DNA from: Colletes latitarsis
Lineage: Eukaryota; Arthropoda; Insecta; Hymenoptera; Colletidae
Assembly: GCF_051014445.1 (NCBI RefSeq)
Contig: NC_135144.1
Location: 992,001-1,056,000, forward strand
Reading direction: 5' to 3'
DNA length: 64,000 nucleotides
Shown here: positions 21,412 to 35,106 of the stretch, one piece after another
Layout of the letters: the number at the start of each line of letters is the position of its first letter
How positions within the stretch are numbered: the stretch's first letter is position 1
Translations under genes and position numbers: made by a program
The notes under the pieces: generated by a model
The model's database searches: none
Seen by the model: the letters and a program-made list of their open reading frames with translations, nothing else
Told to the model about the DNA's origin: nothing

Positions 21412-22601
21412 ATGGTTGAGAATGGAGTCACCTTTCCTATACTGGTATTATTAGATGGTCGCAGGTCCTGCATAAATTTCAATTTACATAATTTTTGTTT
21501 TGAGTAAACTCATTTTACTTTTTTGTATATTACCTAATACAACTCATATTTTCCAGCCATGCGATGTAGGAATATTTAGACGATTAAAAGTTGCATGGCG
21601 AAAGGTAGTACAGGAACATAGACAAAGTACGTAGGTAGACTAAACCCATTACGAAGGTGAATTTCGCACCAATATATATATCATACCATATATAAATTCC
21701 ATGAAGAAGGAAATGCTTTTAAAGCTTGTGGTGGCCTATGACCGTTTAACTCAAATACAATTTACTAGACAAAACGTATTTCAGAAAGAAGAAAATAAAT
21801 TAGAATTCATGTCGCCAGATGAAACCGACATCAATGACAGCAATATAGGTAGTTTTACATAGCATTCAAGAGCATATTCCAGATGATCTGAGAGGGGAAC
21901 AATTTTCTTTTCTATATAGAAAATATTAAAATACAATCGGGACACAACTAAGACACAACACAAGACACAACTCGCAGAGAGAAAGCACTGCTGATGTTCA
22001 ACGCAGTGCAGTTCATAGTAACAGTAAAACCAATACCAGTGTAGAAGACTAATTTAACAACGTTTCGCTAGAAGAAACTAATATATGATATACTGATCAT
22101 TAATTAACTTTAATATTTCATGACAATGATGCTTTTACTTTTTTCTAATGGGAATTGTTTTGTTTCCGATGGTACTGAAATCAAACTACATTAATTCTAC
22201 AACGTTACTTTACTTATTTTCTCGTAAAGACAAAGATTCTTCAGAATCTATTCTGGATAAACATTATCAACATTATCAAAAAATTGAAAAAACAACAAAG
22301 AAAAGAAAAGAAAAGAAAAGAAATATAGAAAGGTGTGTGCAATCAAAGTTACATCAAAGACATGGAAATAGACTCAGCTTGAAAAAATAGAAGCAATTGA
22401 TAACCAGGAAAAAGAAAAACAAAGAATGAAAGAAGAACGATTAGAAAAGAAAAAAACAAGCCGAGAAATTAAAAGAAGAAAAGCTATTGAAAAAAGAAAG
22501 AAAAACAGAAAAATGAAAAGGAAAAGGAGAAAGAAAAGCAAGACGAAGAGAAGGAGAAATGTAAAACTCAAACTAAAAATAAAAATAAAGTTAAGAACGT
22601 G
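21412..22601 (+). pseudogene. pogo/Tigger-like transposase remnant (unit 2)
   Basis: Counterpart of 6465-7654. It keeps the LLDG and QPCDVG catalytic blocks and the basic tail, with the same frameshifts. Confidence 0.75.
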
Positions 22602-22625
22602 AAAAGAAAATAATAAATAATATTA

Positions 22626-23037
22626 TTGTGTTGTTTTTACAGGGTGAATGTAGTAACTGAACCAGGTGGTTATGACTATGCAACATTTTTATTAGCATCT
22701 TTTTCAAACTCCACTTGGAACAACACTGTACGTATGTATGTATGGGATTATCAGGAACCGTGTTTGTTCGTTAATCGGCACACTCGTATTTATTTCGTTA
22801 AACACAGTCACACCTACTACGTACTTTTCTTCAATCTTTCTCTCTTCCGTGCTGTCTTTTCTCGCTTTCTGGGTTATTCACCCATCAGCTGTTCGGCCGT
22901 ACGCTCGCCGCGTGTTGACGGCTTTTTCGGCGGTAACCGTCTTCGCTCGTGCAAGCTCGTGGACAGCGAACGATTCGCTGTTCGGCCAAAAATTCGTGCG
23001 CGATTTAATAATTTTCAACTGCACGGTTCCCTACATA
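22626..23037. other. CpG-rich spacer (unit 2)
   Basis: Counterpart of 7679-8090; no gene supported. Confidence 0.4.
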
Positions 23038-23714
23038 CAGGGTGTTCGGCCATCCATGGGAAAAATTTTAATGAGGGATTCTAGAGGTCAAAATAAGACG
23101 AAAATCAAGAATACCAATTTGTTGATGGAGGCACTATTAAAAAGTTATTAATGTTTAAAGTTCCGCTCGTACTGAATTTTTTTCTCGAAAATGCGCAAGA
23201 TTACGGGGGTATGTCTATACATAAAAAATGATTGTCACCGACCCTCGCAACTGAAAATAATTTTTCACAGAACGATTTGAAATCTTTCTTTTTCATCGAA
23301 AAATATAGGCACCCGATTAGATTTTCGGTAAGGAATTTTTTTCTCGAAAGTGCGTAGGATTTCGGGGGTATGTGTAATGACCAAAAATGATTGTAATTGA
23401 CCCCTGTAACCGAAAATAATTTTTTTAGAACGATTTGAAAAATTTGTTTTTCGCCGAAAAATATCAACACATACTCGAATTTTTTTCTCGAAACTGAGTA
23501 GGATTTCGAATATATGTCTATTCACTAAAAATGCTTGTAATTGACCTCCGCAGCCGAAAATAATCTTTCTGGAACGATTTGAAATTTTTGAATCAAATTG
23601 TTAATAACTTTTTAACGAAGCCTCCATCAACAAATTGGTATTCTTGATTTTCGTCTTAGTTTGGCCTCTAGAATATCCTATTAAAATGTTTCACAGGGCT
23701 GGCCGAACACCCTC
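23038..23714. mobile_element. Foldback/MITE-like element, short form with extra internal repeat (unit 2)
   Basis: 677 bp, against 533 bp in unit 1. The extra ~144 bp (about 23365-23508) is one internal tandem repeat containing gggggtatg, gaacgatttgaaa and ttttttctcgaaa. Minus-strand frames of 86 and 89 codons across it are by-products of the repeat. Confidence 0.82.
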
Positions 23715-23730
23715 TATACTACTATGTTTA

Positions 23731-26700
23731 CTAGATCCTGGGTTTTTTTCGGGTTTGAATCACGTAGTAATGTGGTAACAAACTGAAGCAGTCAATAAAA
23801 CCTGGTTTCGATCAATATTTTAGAGGAACACACCGGTTAGGTCTGGGATTTGCGCGCATATGGCTTATACTTTCGCCTTTTTCGCAAACTTGTTGGCCAG
23901 ATCCTGGGTATTTTCCGTGTTTGAATCACGTAGTAATGTGGTGACACACTGAAGCAGTCAATTAAACCTGGTTTCGATCAATATTTTAGAGGATAACGCC
24001 GGTTAGGTCTGGGTTAGGTCTGGGATATGCGCGCATCTGGCTTATACTTTCGCCTTTTTCGCAAACTTGTTGGCTAGATCATGGGTTTTTTTCGGGTTTG
24101 AATACCGCAGTAATGTGGTACCACACTGAAGCAGTCAATTACACCTGGTTTCGATCAATATTTCAGAGGATAACACCGGTTAGGTCTGGGTTAGGTCTGG
24201 GATATGCGCGCATCTGGCTTATGCTTTCGCCTTTTTCGCAAACTTGTTGGCCAGATCCTGGGTATTTTCCGTGTTTGAAACGCGTAGTAATGTGGTAACA
24301 CACTGAAGCAGTCAATTAAACCTGGTTTCGATCAATATTTTAGAGGATAACACCGGTTAGGTCTGGGTTAGGTCTGGGTTATGCCCGCATCTGGCTCATG
24401 ATTTTGCCTTCTTCGCATACTTGTTGGCCAGATCCTGGGGTTTTTCCGTGTTTGAATCACGTAGTAATGTGGTAACACACTGAAGCAGTCAATTAAACCT
24501 GGTTTCGATCAATATTTCAGAGGATAACACCGGTTAGGTCTGGGTTAGGTCTGGGAAATGCGCGCATCTGGCTTATACTTTCGCCTTTTTCGCAAACTTG
24601 TTGGCCAGATCCTGGGTATTTTCCGTGTTTGAATCACGTAGTAATGTGGTAACACACTGAAGCAGTCAATTAAACCTGGTTTCGATCAATATTTTAGAGG
24701 ACAACACCGGTTAGGTCTGGGTTAGGTCTGGGTTATGCCCGCATCTGGCTCATGATTTTGCCTTCTTCGCATACTTGTTGGCCAGATCCTGGGTTTTTTT
24801 CGTGTTTCAATCACGTAGTAATGTGGTAACACACTGAAGCAGTCAATTAAACCTGGTTTCGATCAATATTTCAGAGGATAACACCGGTTAGGTCTGGGTT
24901 TCGTCTGGGTTATGTCCGCACCTGGCTCATGATTTTGCCTTCTTCGCATACTTGTTGGCCAGATCTTGGGTTTTTTTCGTGTTTGAATCATGTAGTAATG
25001 TGGTAACACACTGAAGCAGTCAATTAAACCTGGTTTCGATCAATATTTTAGAGGATAACGCCGGTTAGGTCTGGGTTAGGTCTGGGAAATGCGCGCATCT
25101 GGCTCATGATTTTGCCTTCTTCGCATACTTGTTGGCCAGATCCTGGGTTTTTTCGTGTTTGAATCACGTAATAATGTGGTAACACACTGAAGCTGGTAAT
25201 TAAACCTGGTTTCGATCAATATTTTAGAGGATAACACCGGTTAGGTCTGGGTTAGGTCTGGGTTATGCCCGCATCTGGCTCATGATTATGCCTTCTTCGC
25301 ATACTTGTTGGCCAGATCCTGGGTTTCTTCTGGTTTGAATCACGTAGTAATGTGGTAACACACTGAAGCAGTCAATCAAACCTGGTTTCGATCAATATTT
25401 CAGAGGATAACACCGGTTAGGTCTGGGTTAGGTCTGGGATATCCGCGCATCTGGCTTATGCTTTCGCCTTTTTCGCAAACTTGTTGGCCAGATCCTGGGG
25501 TTTATCCGTGTTTGAATCACGTAGTAATGTGGTAACACACTGAAGCAGTCAATTAAACCTGGTTTCGATCAATATTTCAGAGGATAACACCGGTTAGGTC
25601 TGGGTTAGGTCTGGGAAATGCGCGCATCTGGCTTATTCTTTCGCATTCTTCGCATACTTGTTGGCCAGACCCTGGGTTTTTTTCGTGTTTGAATCACGTA
25701 GGAATGTGGTAACACACTGAAGCAGTCAATTAAACCTGGTTTCGATCAATATTTCAGAGGATAACACCGGTTAGGTCTGGGTTAGGTCTGGGTTATGCCC
25801 GCATCTGGCTCATGATTTTGCCTTCTTCGCATACTTGTTGGCCAGATCCTGGATTTTTTTCGTGTTTGATTCACGTAGTAATGTGGTAACACACTGAAGC
25901 AGTCAATTAAACCTGGTTTCGATCAATATTTTAGAGGATAACACCGGTTAGGTCTGGGTTAGGTCTGGGTTATGCCCGCATCTGGCTCATGATTATGCCT
26001 TCTTCGCATACTTGTTGGCCAGATCCTGGGTTTCTTCTGGTTTGAATCACGTAGTAATGTGGTACCACATTGAAGCAGTCAACTAAACCTGGTTTCGATC
26101 AATATTTTAGAGGATAACGCCGGTTAGGTCTGGGTTAGGTCTGGGAAATGCGCGCGTCTGGCTCATGATTTTGCCTTCTTCGCATACTTGTTGGCCAGAT
26201 CCTGGGTTTTTTCGTGTTTGAATCACGTAATAATGTGGTAACACACTGAAGCTGTCAATTAAACCTGGTTTCGATCAATATTTTAGAGGATAACACCGGT
26301 TAGGTCTGGGTTAGGTCTGGGTTATGCCCGCATCTGGCTCATGATTATGCCTTCTTCGCATACTTGTTGGCCAGATCCTGGGTTTCTTCTGGTTTGAATC
26401 ACGTAGTAATGTGGTAACACACTGAAGCAGTCAATCAAACCTGGTTTCGATCAATATTTCAGAGGATAACACCGGTTAGGTCTGGGTTAGGTCTGGGTTA
26501 TGCCCGCATCTGGCTCATGATTTTGCCTTCTTCGCATACTTGTTGGCCAGATCCTGGATTTTTTTCGTGTTTGATTCACGTAGTAATGTGGTAACACACT
26601 GAAGCAGTCAATTAAACCTGGTTTCGATCAATATTTTAGAGGATAACACCGGTTAGGTCTGGGTTAGGTCTGGGTTATGCCCGCATCTGGCTCATGATTA

Positions 26701-29700
26701 TGCCTTCTTCGCATACTTGTTGGCCAGATCCTGGGTTTCTTCTGGTTTGAATCACGTAGTAATGTGGTACCACATTGAAGCAGTCAATTAAACCTGGTTT
26801 CGATCAATATTTTAGAGGATAACGCCGGTTAGGTCTGGGTTAGGTCTGGGAAATGCGCGCGTCTGGCTCATGATTTTGCCTTCTTCGCATACTTGTTGGC
26901 CAGATCCTGGGTTTTTTCGTGTTTGAATCACGTAATAATGTGGTAACACACTGAAGCTGTCAATTAAACCTGGTTTCGATCAATATTTTAGAGGATAACA
27001 CCGGTTAGGTCTGGCTTAGGACTGGGTTATGCCCGCATCTGGCTCATGATTTTGCCTTCTTCGCAAACTTGTTGGCCAGATCCTGGGTATTTTTCGTGTT
27101 TGAATCACGTACTAATGTGGTAACACACTGAAGCAGTCAATCAAACCTGGTTTCGATCAATATTTCAGAGGATAACACCGGTTAGGTCTGGCTTAGGACT
27201 GGGTTATGCCCGCATCTGGCTCATGATTTGGCCTTCTTCGCATACTTGTTGGCCAGATCCTGGGTATTTTCCGTGTTTGAAACACGTAGTAATGTGGTAA
27301 CACACTGCAGCAGTCAATTAAACCTGGTTTCGATCAATATTTTAGAGGATAACACCGGTTAGGTCTGGGTTAGGTCTGGGTTATGCCCGCATCTGGCTCA
27401 TGATTTTGCCTTCTTCGCATACTTGTTGGCCAGATCCTGTGGTTTTTCCGTGTTTGAATCACGTAGTAATGTGGTAACACACTGAAGCAGTCAATTAAAC
27501 CTGGTTTCGATCAATATTTCAGAGGATAACACCGGTTAGGTCTGGGTTAGGTCTGGGAAATGCGCGCATCTGGCTTATACTTTCGCATTCTTCGCATACT
27601 TGTTGGCCAGATCCTGGGTTTTTTCGTGTTTGAATCACGTAGGAATGTGGTAACACACTGAAGCAGTCAATTAAACCTGGTTTCGATCAATACTTTAGAG
27701 GATAACACCGGTTAGGTCTGGGTTAGGTCTGGGTTATGCCCGCATCTGGCTCATGATTTTGCCTTCTTCGCATACTTGTTGGCCAGATCCTGGGTTTTTT
27801 TCGTGTTTGAATCACGTAGGAATGTGGTAACACACTGAAGCAGTCAATTAAACCTGGTTTCGATCAATATTTTAGAGGATAACACCGGTTAGGTCTGGGT
27901 TAGGTCTGGGTTATGCCCGCATCTGGCTCATGATTTTGCCTTCTTCGCATACTTGTTGGCCAGATCCTGGGTTTTTTTCGTGTTTGAATCACGTAGTAAT
28001 GTGGTGACACACTGAAGCAGTCAATTAAACCTGGTTTCGATCAATATTTTAGAGGATAACACCGGTTAGGTCTGGGTTAGGTCTGGGTTATGCCCGCATC
28101 TGGCTCATGATTTTGCCTTCTTCGCATACTTGTTGGCCAGATCCTGGGGTTTTTCCGTGTTTGAATCACGTAGTAATGTGGTAACACACTGAAGCAGTCA
28201 ATTAAACCTGGTTTCGATCAATATTTCAGAGGATAACACCGGTTAGGTCTGGGTTAGGTCTGGGAAATGCGCGCATCAGGCTTATTCTTTCGCATTCTTC
28301 GCATACTTGTTGGCCAGATCCTGGGTTTTTTTCGTGTTTGAATCACGTAGGAATGTGGTAACACACTGAAGCAGTCAATTAAACCTGGTTTCGATCAATA
28401 TTTCAGAGGATAACACCGGTTAGGTCTGGATTAGGTCTGGGTTATGCCCGCATCTGGCTCATGATTTTGCCCTCTTCGCATACTTGTTGGCCAGATCCTG
28501 GGTTTTTTTCGTGTTTGAATCACGTAGTAATGTGGTAATACACTGAAGCAGTCAATTAAACCTGGTTTCGATCAATATTTTAGAGGATAACACCGGTTAG
28601 GTCTGGGTTAGGTCTGGGTTATGCCCGCATCTGGCTCATGATTTTGCCTTCTTCGCATACTTGTTGGCCAGATCCTGGGTTTTTTTCGTGTTTGAATCAC
28701 GTAGGAATGTGGTAACACACTGAAGCAGTCAATTAAACCTGGTTTCGATCAATATTTTAGAGGATAACACCGGTTAGGTCTGGGTTAGGTCTGGGTTATG
28801 CCCGCATCTGGCTCATGATTTTGCCTTCTTCGCATACTTGTTGGCCAGATCCTGGGTTTTTTTCGTGTTTGAATCACGTAGTAATGTGGTGACACACTGA
28901 AGCAGTCAATTAAACCTGGTTTCGATCAATATTTTAGAGGATAACACCGGTTAGGTCTGGGTTAGGTCTGGGTTATGCCCGCATCTGGCTCATGATTTTG
29001 CCTTCTTCGCATACTTGTTGGCCAGATCCTGGGGTTTTTCCGTGTTTGAATCACGTAGTAATGTGGTAACACACTGAAGCAGTCAATTAAACCTGGTTTC
29101 GATCAATATTTCAGAGGATAACACCGGTTAGGTCTGGGTTAGGTCTGGGAAATGCGCGCATCTGGCTTATTCTTTCGCATTCTTCGCATACTTGTTGGCC
29201 AGATCCTGGGTTTTTTTCGTGTTTGAATCACGTAGGAATGTGGTAACACACTGAAGCAGTCAATTAAACCTGGTTTCGAACAATATTTCAGAGGATAACA
29301 CCGGTTAGGTCTGGGTTAGGTCTGGGTTATGCCCGCATCTGGCTCATGATTTTGCCTTCTTCGCATACTTGTTGGCCAGATCCTGGGTTTTTTTCGTGTT
29401 TGAATCACGTAGTAATGTGGTAATACACTGAAGCAGTCAATTAAACCTGGTTTCGATCAATATTGTAGAGGATAACACCGGTTAGGTCTGGGTTAGGTCT
29501 GGGTTATGCCCGCATCTGGCTCATGATTTTGCCTTCTTCGCATACTTGTTGGCCAGATCCTGGGTTTTTTTCGTGTTTGATTCACGTAGTAATGTGGTAA
29601 CACACTGAAGCAGTCAATTAAACCTGGTTTCGATCAATATTTTAGAGGATAACACCGGTTAGGTCTGGGTTAGGTCTGGGTTATGCCCGCATCTGGCTCA

Positions 29701-32562
29701 TGATTTTGCCTTCATCGCATACTTGTTGGCCAGATCCTGGGTTTTTTTCGTGTTTGAATCACGTACTAATGTGGTAACACACTGAAGCAGTCAATTAAAC
29801 CTGGTTTCGATCAATATTTTAGAGGATAACACCGGTTAGGTCTGGGTTAGGTCTGGGTTATGCCCGCATCTGGCTCATGATTATGCCTTCTTCGCATACT
29901 TGTTGGCCAGATCCTGGGTTTCTTCTGGTTTGAATCACGTAGTAATGTGGTACCACATTGAAGCAGTCAATTAAACCTGGTTTCGATCAATATTTTAGAG
30001 GATAACGCCGGTTAGGTCTGGGTTAGGTCTGGGAAATGCGCGCATCTGGCTCATGATTTTGCCTTCTTCGCATACTTGTTGGCCAGATCCTGGGTTTTTT
30101 CGTGTTTGAATCACGTAATAATGTGGTAACACACTGAAGCTGTCAATTAAACCTGGTTTCGATCAATATTTTAGAGGAAAACACCGGTTAGGTCTGGGTT
30201 AGGTCTGGGTTATGCCCGCATCTGGCTCATGATTTTGCCTTCTTCGCATACTTGGTGGCCAGATCCTGGGTTTTTTTCGTGTTTGAATCACGTACTAATG
30301 TGGTAACACACTGAAGCAGTCAATTAAACCTGGTTTCGATCAATATTTTAGAGGATAACACCGGTTAGGTCTGGGTTAGGTCTGGGTTATGCCCGCATCT
30401 GGCTCATGATTTTGCCTTCATCGCATACTTGTTGGCCAGATCCTGGGTTTTTTTCGTGTTTGAATCACGTACTAATGTGGTAACACACTGAAGCAGTCAA
30501 TTAAACCTGGTTTCGATCAATATTTTAGAGGATAACACCGGTTAGGTCTGGGTTAGGTCTGGGTTATGCCCGCATCTGGCTCATGATTTTGCCTTCTTCG
30601 CATACTTGTTGGCCAGATCCTGGGTTTTTTTCGTGTTTGAATCACGTAGTAATGTGGTAACACACTGAAGCAGTCAATAAAACCTGGTTTCGATCAATAT
30701 TTTAGAGGATAACACCGGTTAGGTCTGGGTTAGGTCTGGGTTATGCCCGCATCTGGCTCATGATTTTGCCGTCTTCGCATACTTGTTGGCCAGATCCTGG
30801 GGTTTTTTCGTGTTTGAATCACGTAGTAATGTGGTGACACACTGAAGCAGTCAATTAAACCTGGTTTCGATCAATATTTTAGAGGATAACGCCGGTTAGG
30901 TCTGGGTTAGGTCTGGGTTATGCCCGCATCTGGCTCATGATTTTGCCGTCTTCGCATACTTGTTGGCCAGATCCTGGGGTTTTTACGTGTTTGAATCACG
31001 TAATAATGTGGTAACACACTGAAGCTGTCAATTAAACCTGGTTTCGATCAATATTTTAGAGGATAACACCGGTTAGGTCTGGGTTAGGTCTGGGTTATGC
31101 CCGCATCTGGCTCATGATTTTGCCGTCTTCGCATACTTGTTGGCCAGATCCTGGGGTTCTTTCGTGTTTGAATCACGTAGTAATGTGGTGACACACTGAA
31201 GCAGTCAATTAAACCTGGTTTCGATCAATATTTTAGAGGATAACACCGGTTAGGTCTGGGTTAGGTCTGGGAAATGCGCGCGTCTGGCTTATACTTTCGC
31301 CTTCTTCGCATACTTGTTGGCCAGATCCTGGGTTTTTTTCGTGTTTGAATCACGTAGGAATGTGGTAACACACTGAAGCAGTCAATTAAACCTGGTTTCG
31401 ATCAATATTTTAGAGGATAACACCGGTTAGGTCTGGGTTAGGTCTGGGTTATGCCCGCATCTGGCTCATGATTTTGCCTTCTTCGCATACTTGTTGGCCA
31501 GATCCTGGGTTTTTTTCGGGTTTGAGTCACGTAGTAATGTGGTAACACACTGAAGCAGTCTATTAAACCTGGTTTCGATCAATATTTCAGAGGATAACAC
31601 CGGTTAGGTCTGGGTTAGGTCTGGGAAATGCGCGCATCTGGCTTATACTTTCGCCTTCTTCGCATACTTGTTGGCCAGATCCTGGGTTTTTTTCGTGTTT
31701 GAATCACGTAGGAATGTGGTAACACACTGAAGCAGTCAATTAAACCTGGTTTCGATCAATACTTTAGAGGATAACACCGGTTAGGTCTGGGTTAGGTCTG
31801 GGTTATGCCCGCATCTGGCTCATGATTTTGCCTTCTTCGCATACTTGTTGGCCAGATCCTGGGTTTTTTTCGTGTTTGAATCACGTAGGAATGTGGTAAC
31901 ACACTGAAGCAGTCAATTAAACCTGGTTTCGATCAATATTTTAGAGGATAACACCGGTTAGGTCTGGGTTAGGTCTGGGTTATGCCCGCATCTGGCTCAT
32001 GATTTTGCCTTCTTCGCATACTTGTTGGCCAGATCCTGGGTTTTTTTCGTGTTTGAATCACGTAGTAATGTGGTGACACACTGAAGCAGTCAATTAAACC
32101 TGGTTTCGATCAATATTTTAGAGGATAACACCGGTTAGGTCTGGGTTTGGTCTGGAATATGCGCGCATCTGGCTTATACTTTCGCCTTCTTCGCATACTT
32201 GTTGGCCAGATCCTGGGTTTTTTTCGTGTTTGAATCACGTAGTAATGTGGTAACAAACTGAAGCAGTCAATAAAACCTGGTTTCGATCAATATTTTAGAG
32301 GATAACACCGGTTAGGTCTGGGTTAGGTCTGGGTTATGCCCGCATCTGGCTCATGATTTTGCCTTTTTCGCAAACTTGTTGGCCAGATCTTGGGTTTTTT
32401 TCGTGTTTGAATCACGTAGTAATGTGGTAACAAACTGAAGGAGTCAATTAAACCTGGTTTCGATCAATATTTTAGAGGATAACACCGGTTAGGTCTTGGT
32501 TAGGTCTGGGTTATACCAGCATCTGGCTCATGATTTTGCCTTCTTCGCATACGTGTTGGCCA
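23731..32562 (+). repeat. 177-bp satellite array 3 (about 50 monomers)
   Basis: 8,832 bp, close to 50 monomers. It shares its first ~1.1 kb of variant order with array 2, then diverges. An 885-bp (5-mer) higher-order repeat is visible; the variant ctggggtttttccg starts at 28144 and again at 29029 with matching neighbours. Another local block, with the variant gggtttcttctggtttg, recurs between 25,320 and 26,720. Sequence variants of the 11-mer include TTTCGTCTGGG (near 24899) and TTAGGACTGGG (near 27015 and 27188). The last monomer, before unit 3, has ggtcttgg and gttatacc. Confidence 0.97.
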
Positions 32563-32712
32563 CGTGTTGACGATAAAACTGTAAGATAAAGGATGAATTT
32601 AGTTCCAAGTTCCTAAAATTTTCCAAATCATAGATTTAAAAATGATTTAGATATTTACATGATTTTAGTGTGGGTATTTATACAAGTATGTAAATCTCTA
32701 TTTATGCATAAC

Positions 32713-33221
32713 ATGTTACCCCTAAATGGGCAAGTTAATGAATTATATACATGTTAATTGTATAATAATAACCCTTTGTTCCTCATAAAAATTCACAACT
32801 GAATTGCTATCATTCTAAAAAAATCCATCCCAAAATATATTATCAAAACTAGTAATAAATTATTTGAACAAGGTGATAACAGATTTGAAATATTTAATAA
32901 AATTTAAATACCAGATATTGATAGTATTAATAAAATATAATATTAATACTATTTTGACACTGTTATTTGATTTTAATATTAATTATAGATACTTTGATTA
33001 TTGATTTATTAAAACATAAAGTTAATGAAGTCCCAGTAGATTATAAATATTTTAAAGAGCATGAATTAGCATAGAATTTCATAAAAAATTTGATGAGTGA
33101 TAGAAGTAACTTGAATAATCTGAATTTTGTAGCTTTTACTATATCTTTGGATATGGAATCACAGATTCATTTTATTAATAAAAATAGAGATAGTACTGAT
33201 GATTTACTCAGACTCGTTAAA
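32713..33221 (+). pseudogene. Degenerate coding remnant, family not recognised (unit 3)
   Basis: Counterpart of 727-1228, with the small atattgat insertion between its two open pieces and one Val-to-Ile change. Both in-frame stops are shared. Confidence 0.35.
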
Positions 33222-33435
33222 GTAAGTGGGCCAAGTGGGAAGAATATTAAGATAGATGGATAGATATTGGTAAAAGTATACTTCTTGTCCTTATATAGGA
33301 AATCTTTAATATTACAAATAAACTCTTTCTGTAAAATCTTGAACTTATCATTATAATTTATAGAATTAAAGTGAACGCATCTAATAATGAAAGTGAACTG
33401 AAGTATTTTATAGACTTGTCAAGAACGTTTTTTGG

Positions 33436-33550
33436 TATATTCCTAGCAAACGACCCGTTCAACGATCGGGATGAGTTATACGTAATTCGATTCGTCTAAT
33501 TCAGTATATTATTTCATTAGTATATGCATTTCATTATCTGCGGAAATTCG
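33436..33550 (+). repeat. Inverted repeat, left arm (unit 3)
   Basis: Counterpart of 1443-1557; pairs with 39417-39530, now about 5.9 kb away because copia is complete. Confidence 0.75.
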
Positions 33551-34162
33551 GTATTTTTACAAAGTAACTAAGTATTTTAAATATATTCTGATAGGTTCAC
33601 AGGTGGAAACAAGCGACTGTCGTTACCTGTGTTCAAAATGCCAGCTAGTAAAATGCTAATTTGTTAACAATAACATTTGTTGAATGAAATTTCTGCTATT
33701 TCTGCAAATATCTCATTGAATAAATCACCATCTTTCTATTATATATACATTTACTAAATACATAATGGCTCAGGTATCCAATGAAGTTACTCTTATTGGA
33801 AATATAAAATATTGATAGTATTATATGTTAGAAAAAAGTGGTGTCTTCAATTTAATTCATGTAAGCATCAGTAATGAGATCTTGAAAATTGACGCTGTGA
33901 TTAATTTTCAAATGGCCTCTGTGCCATTATTTCTACAACAAAATGTTGATTCATCAGTCTCTATCTACTCTACCCTTCCACAATTGCTGCGCAGTATTTT
34001 TATTTACTGTTAGTTATATAATATATCACGACATTGCTCATAATTATACGTTAGCATATATGGTAATTTTAAAACAATATCTGTAACTGAGTTTGTTTTT
34101 AGAAAACCACGTTCTTTGCTTTTCAAATATCTTTATATAATGCAATGGCTTTTAAAAACTAA

Positions 34163-34537
34163 GGGTATAAACATCTCACCGTAAACCGTAAATAGTTTAC
34201 ATTTTAAAGATCCAGAAACAGGCGCTCATACGAATAAAACAGAAACTACGTGGAAGCATAGTAAACACTTTTTGCCTGAATATTGTCGGTTAGTATTTGC
34301 AGTTCCACACGTTTTTTAATATGTTTTTCTAACATATAATACAAAATAATAAATATTATATTTTCTATTTTCAGCAAAAAAGATAATTTCATTGGGTACT
34401 TAAGCCATTACGTGTTTTATAAACCTTCCAAGCAAGGAAAGGATGATTTATTTAATCAGTTCTTAAAAGAAATTTCAGAAATTTCATTTGATGATGATCG
34501 ATTCTGTAAAAAATCAAAATATACCAGACTTAGATGA
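34163..34537 (+). pseudogene. Merlin/IS1595-like transposase 3' exons, longer reading frame (unit 3)
   Basis: As in unit 1, but the stop at the position of unit 1's 2506 is still CGA (34499-34501). Exon 2 therefore runs 12 codons further, to TGA 34535-34537. Also Val-to-Phe after SHYV (gtgttttat). The 7-bp duplication in exon 1 is still present, so the gene is not intact. This is the less decayed state of the family in the window. Confidence 0.7.
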
Positions 34538-34901
34538 TAATGAAATTTAATAATAAAAACAAGTTAAACCAACGTACTGCGTACAATAGTAATTTACTAT
34601 ATATTGTAAACACTGTCAGCGACGGGGAGACATTTTTTACTGTTGCTGCATGTACTGTCTACATACCTGGTTTTAATACTGTCCACCTGACCGACTCGTG
34701 GAAGTTCTATGCCTAAAAAAATGATTTTTATGCATCATACAAATTCTTCTACAAATTCCCATTTGACAATGTAGAATAGATCCAATTGGATAAATTATTT
34801 ATAATTTTTAAAATGAACATAGCAACGATGGTCACTAGTTTCTATCTGTGAACCTGTCAAAAAATCTACTTGACCTTATTTTTTTACTGTAACTTTTTGT
34901 A

Positions 34902-34906
34902 ATAAC
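34902..34906 (+). other. Target-site duplication ATAAC, left copy (unit 3)
   Basis: Five bases directly before the left LTR, repeated directly after the right LTR at 39389-39393. Five-bp duplications are the rule for Ty1/copia integrases. Confidence 0.92.
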
Positions 34907-35021
34907 TGTTAAAATACTGTTTATATTATTTATTATAATGAATCTTGTTACAAAACAAACACACTTATTTTCCATTGTGAAAAGAAAACTTAAAAACTAA
35001 AAGAACATTCCTCTACATGTG

Positions 35022-35106
<85 letters not shown>

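Larger units (their letters stand above)
15524..23730 (+). other. Complex unit, copy 2 (8.21 kb, copia-deleted form)
   Basis: Almost identical to copy 1 at an offset of 14,947 bp, up to the second foldback element, where copy 2 keeps the ~144 bp that copy 1 lacks (offset then 15,091). It has the same junctions with the satellite and the same copia deletion. Unassigned AT-rich stretches correspond to those listed for copy 1. Confidence 0.95.

Noticed and set aside
23201..23525. Minus-strand 86- and 89-codon frames, also in units 3 and 4
   Set aside because: They lie inside the short foldback element and are made by its internal repeats; unit 1 lacks them through the 144-bp deletion.
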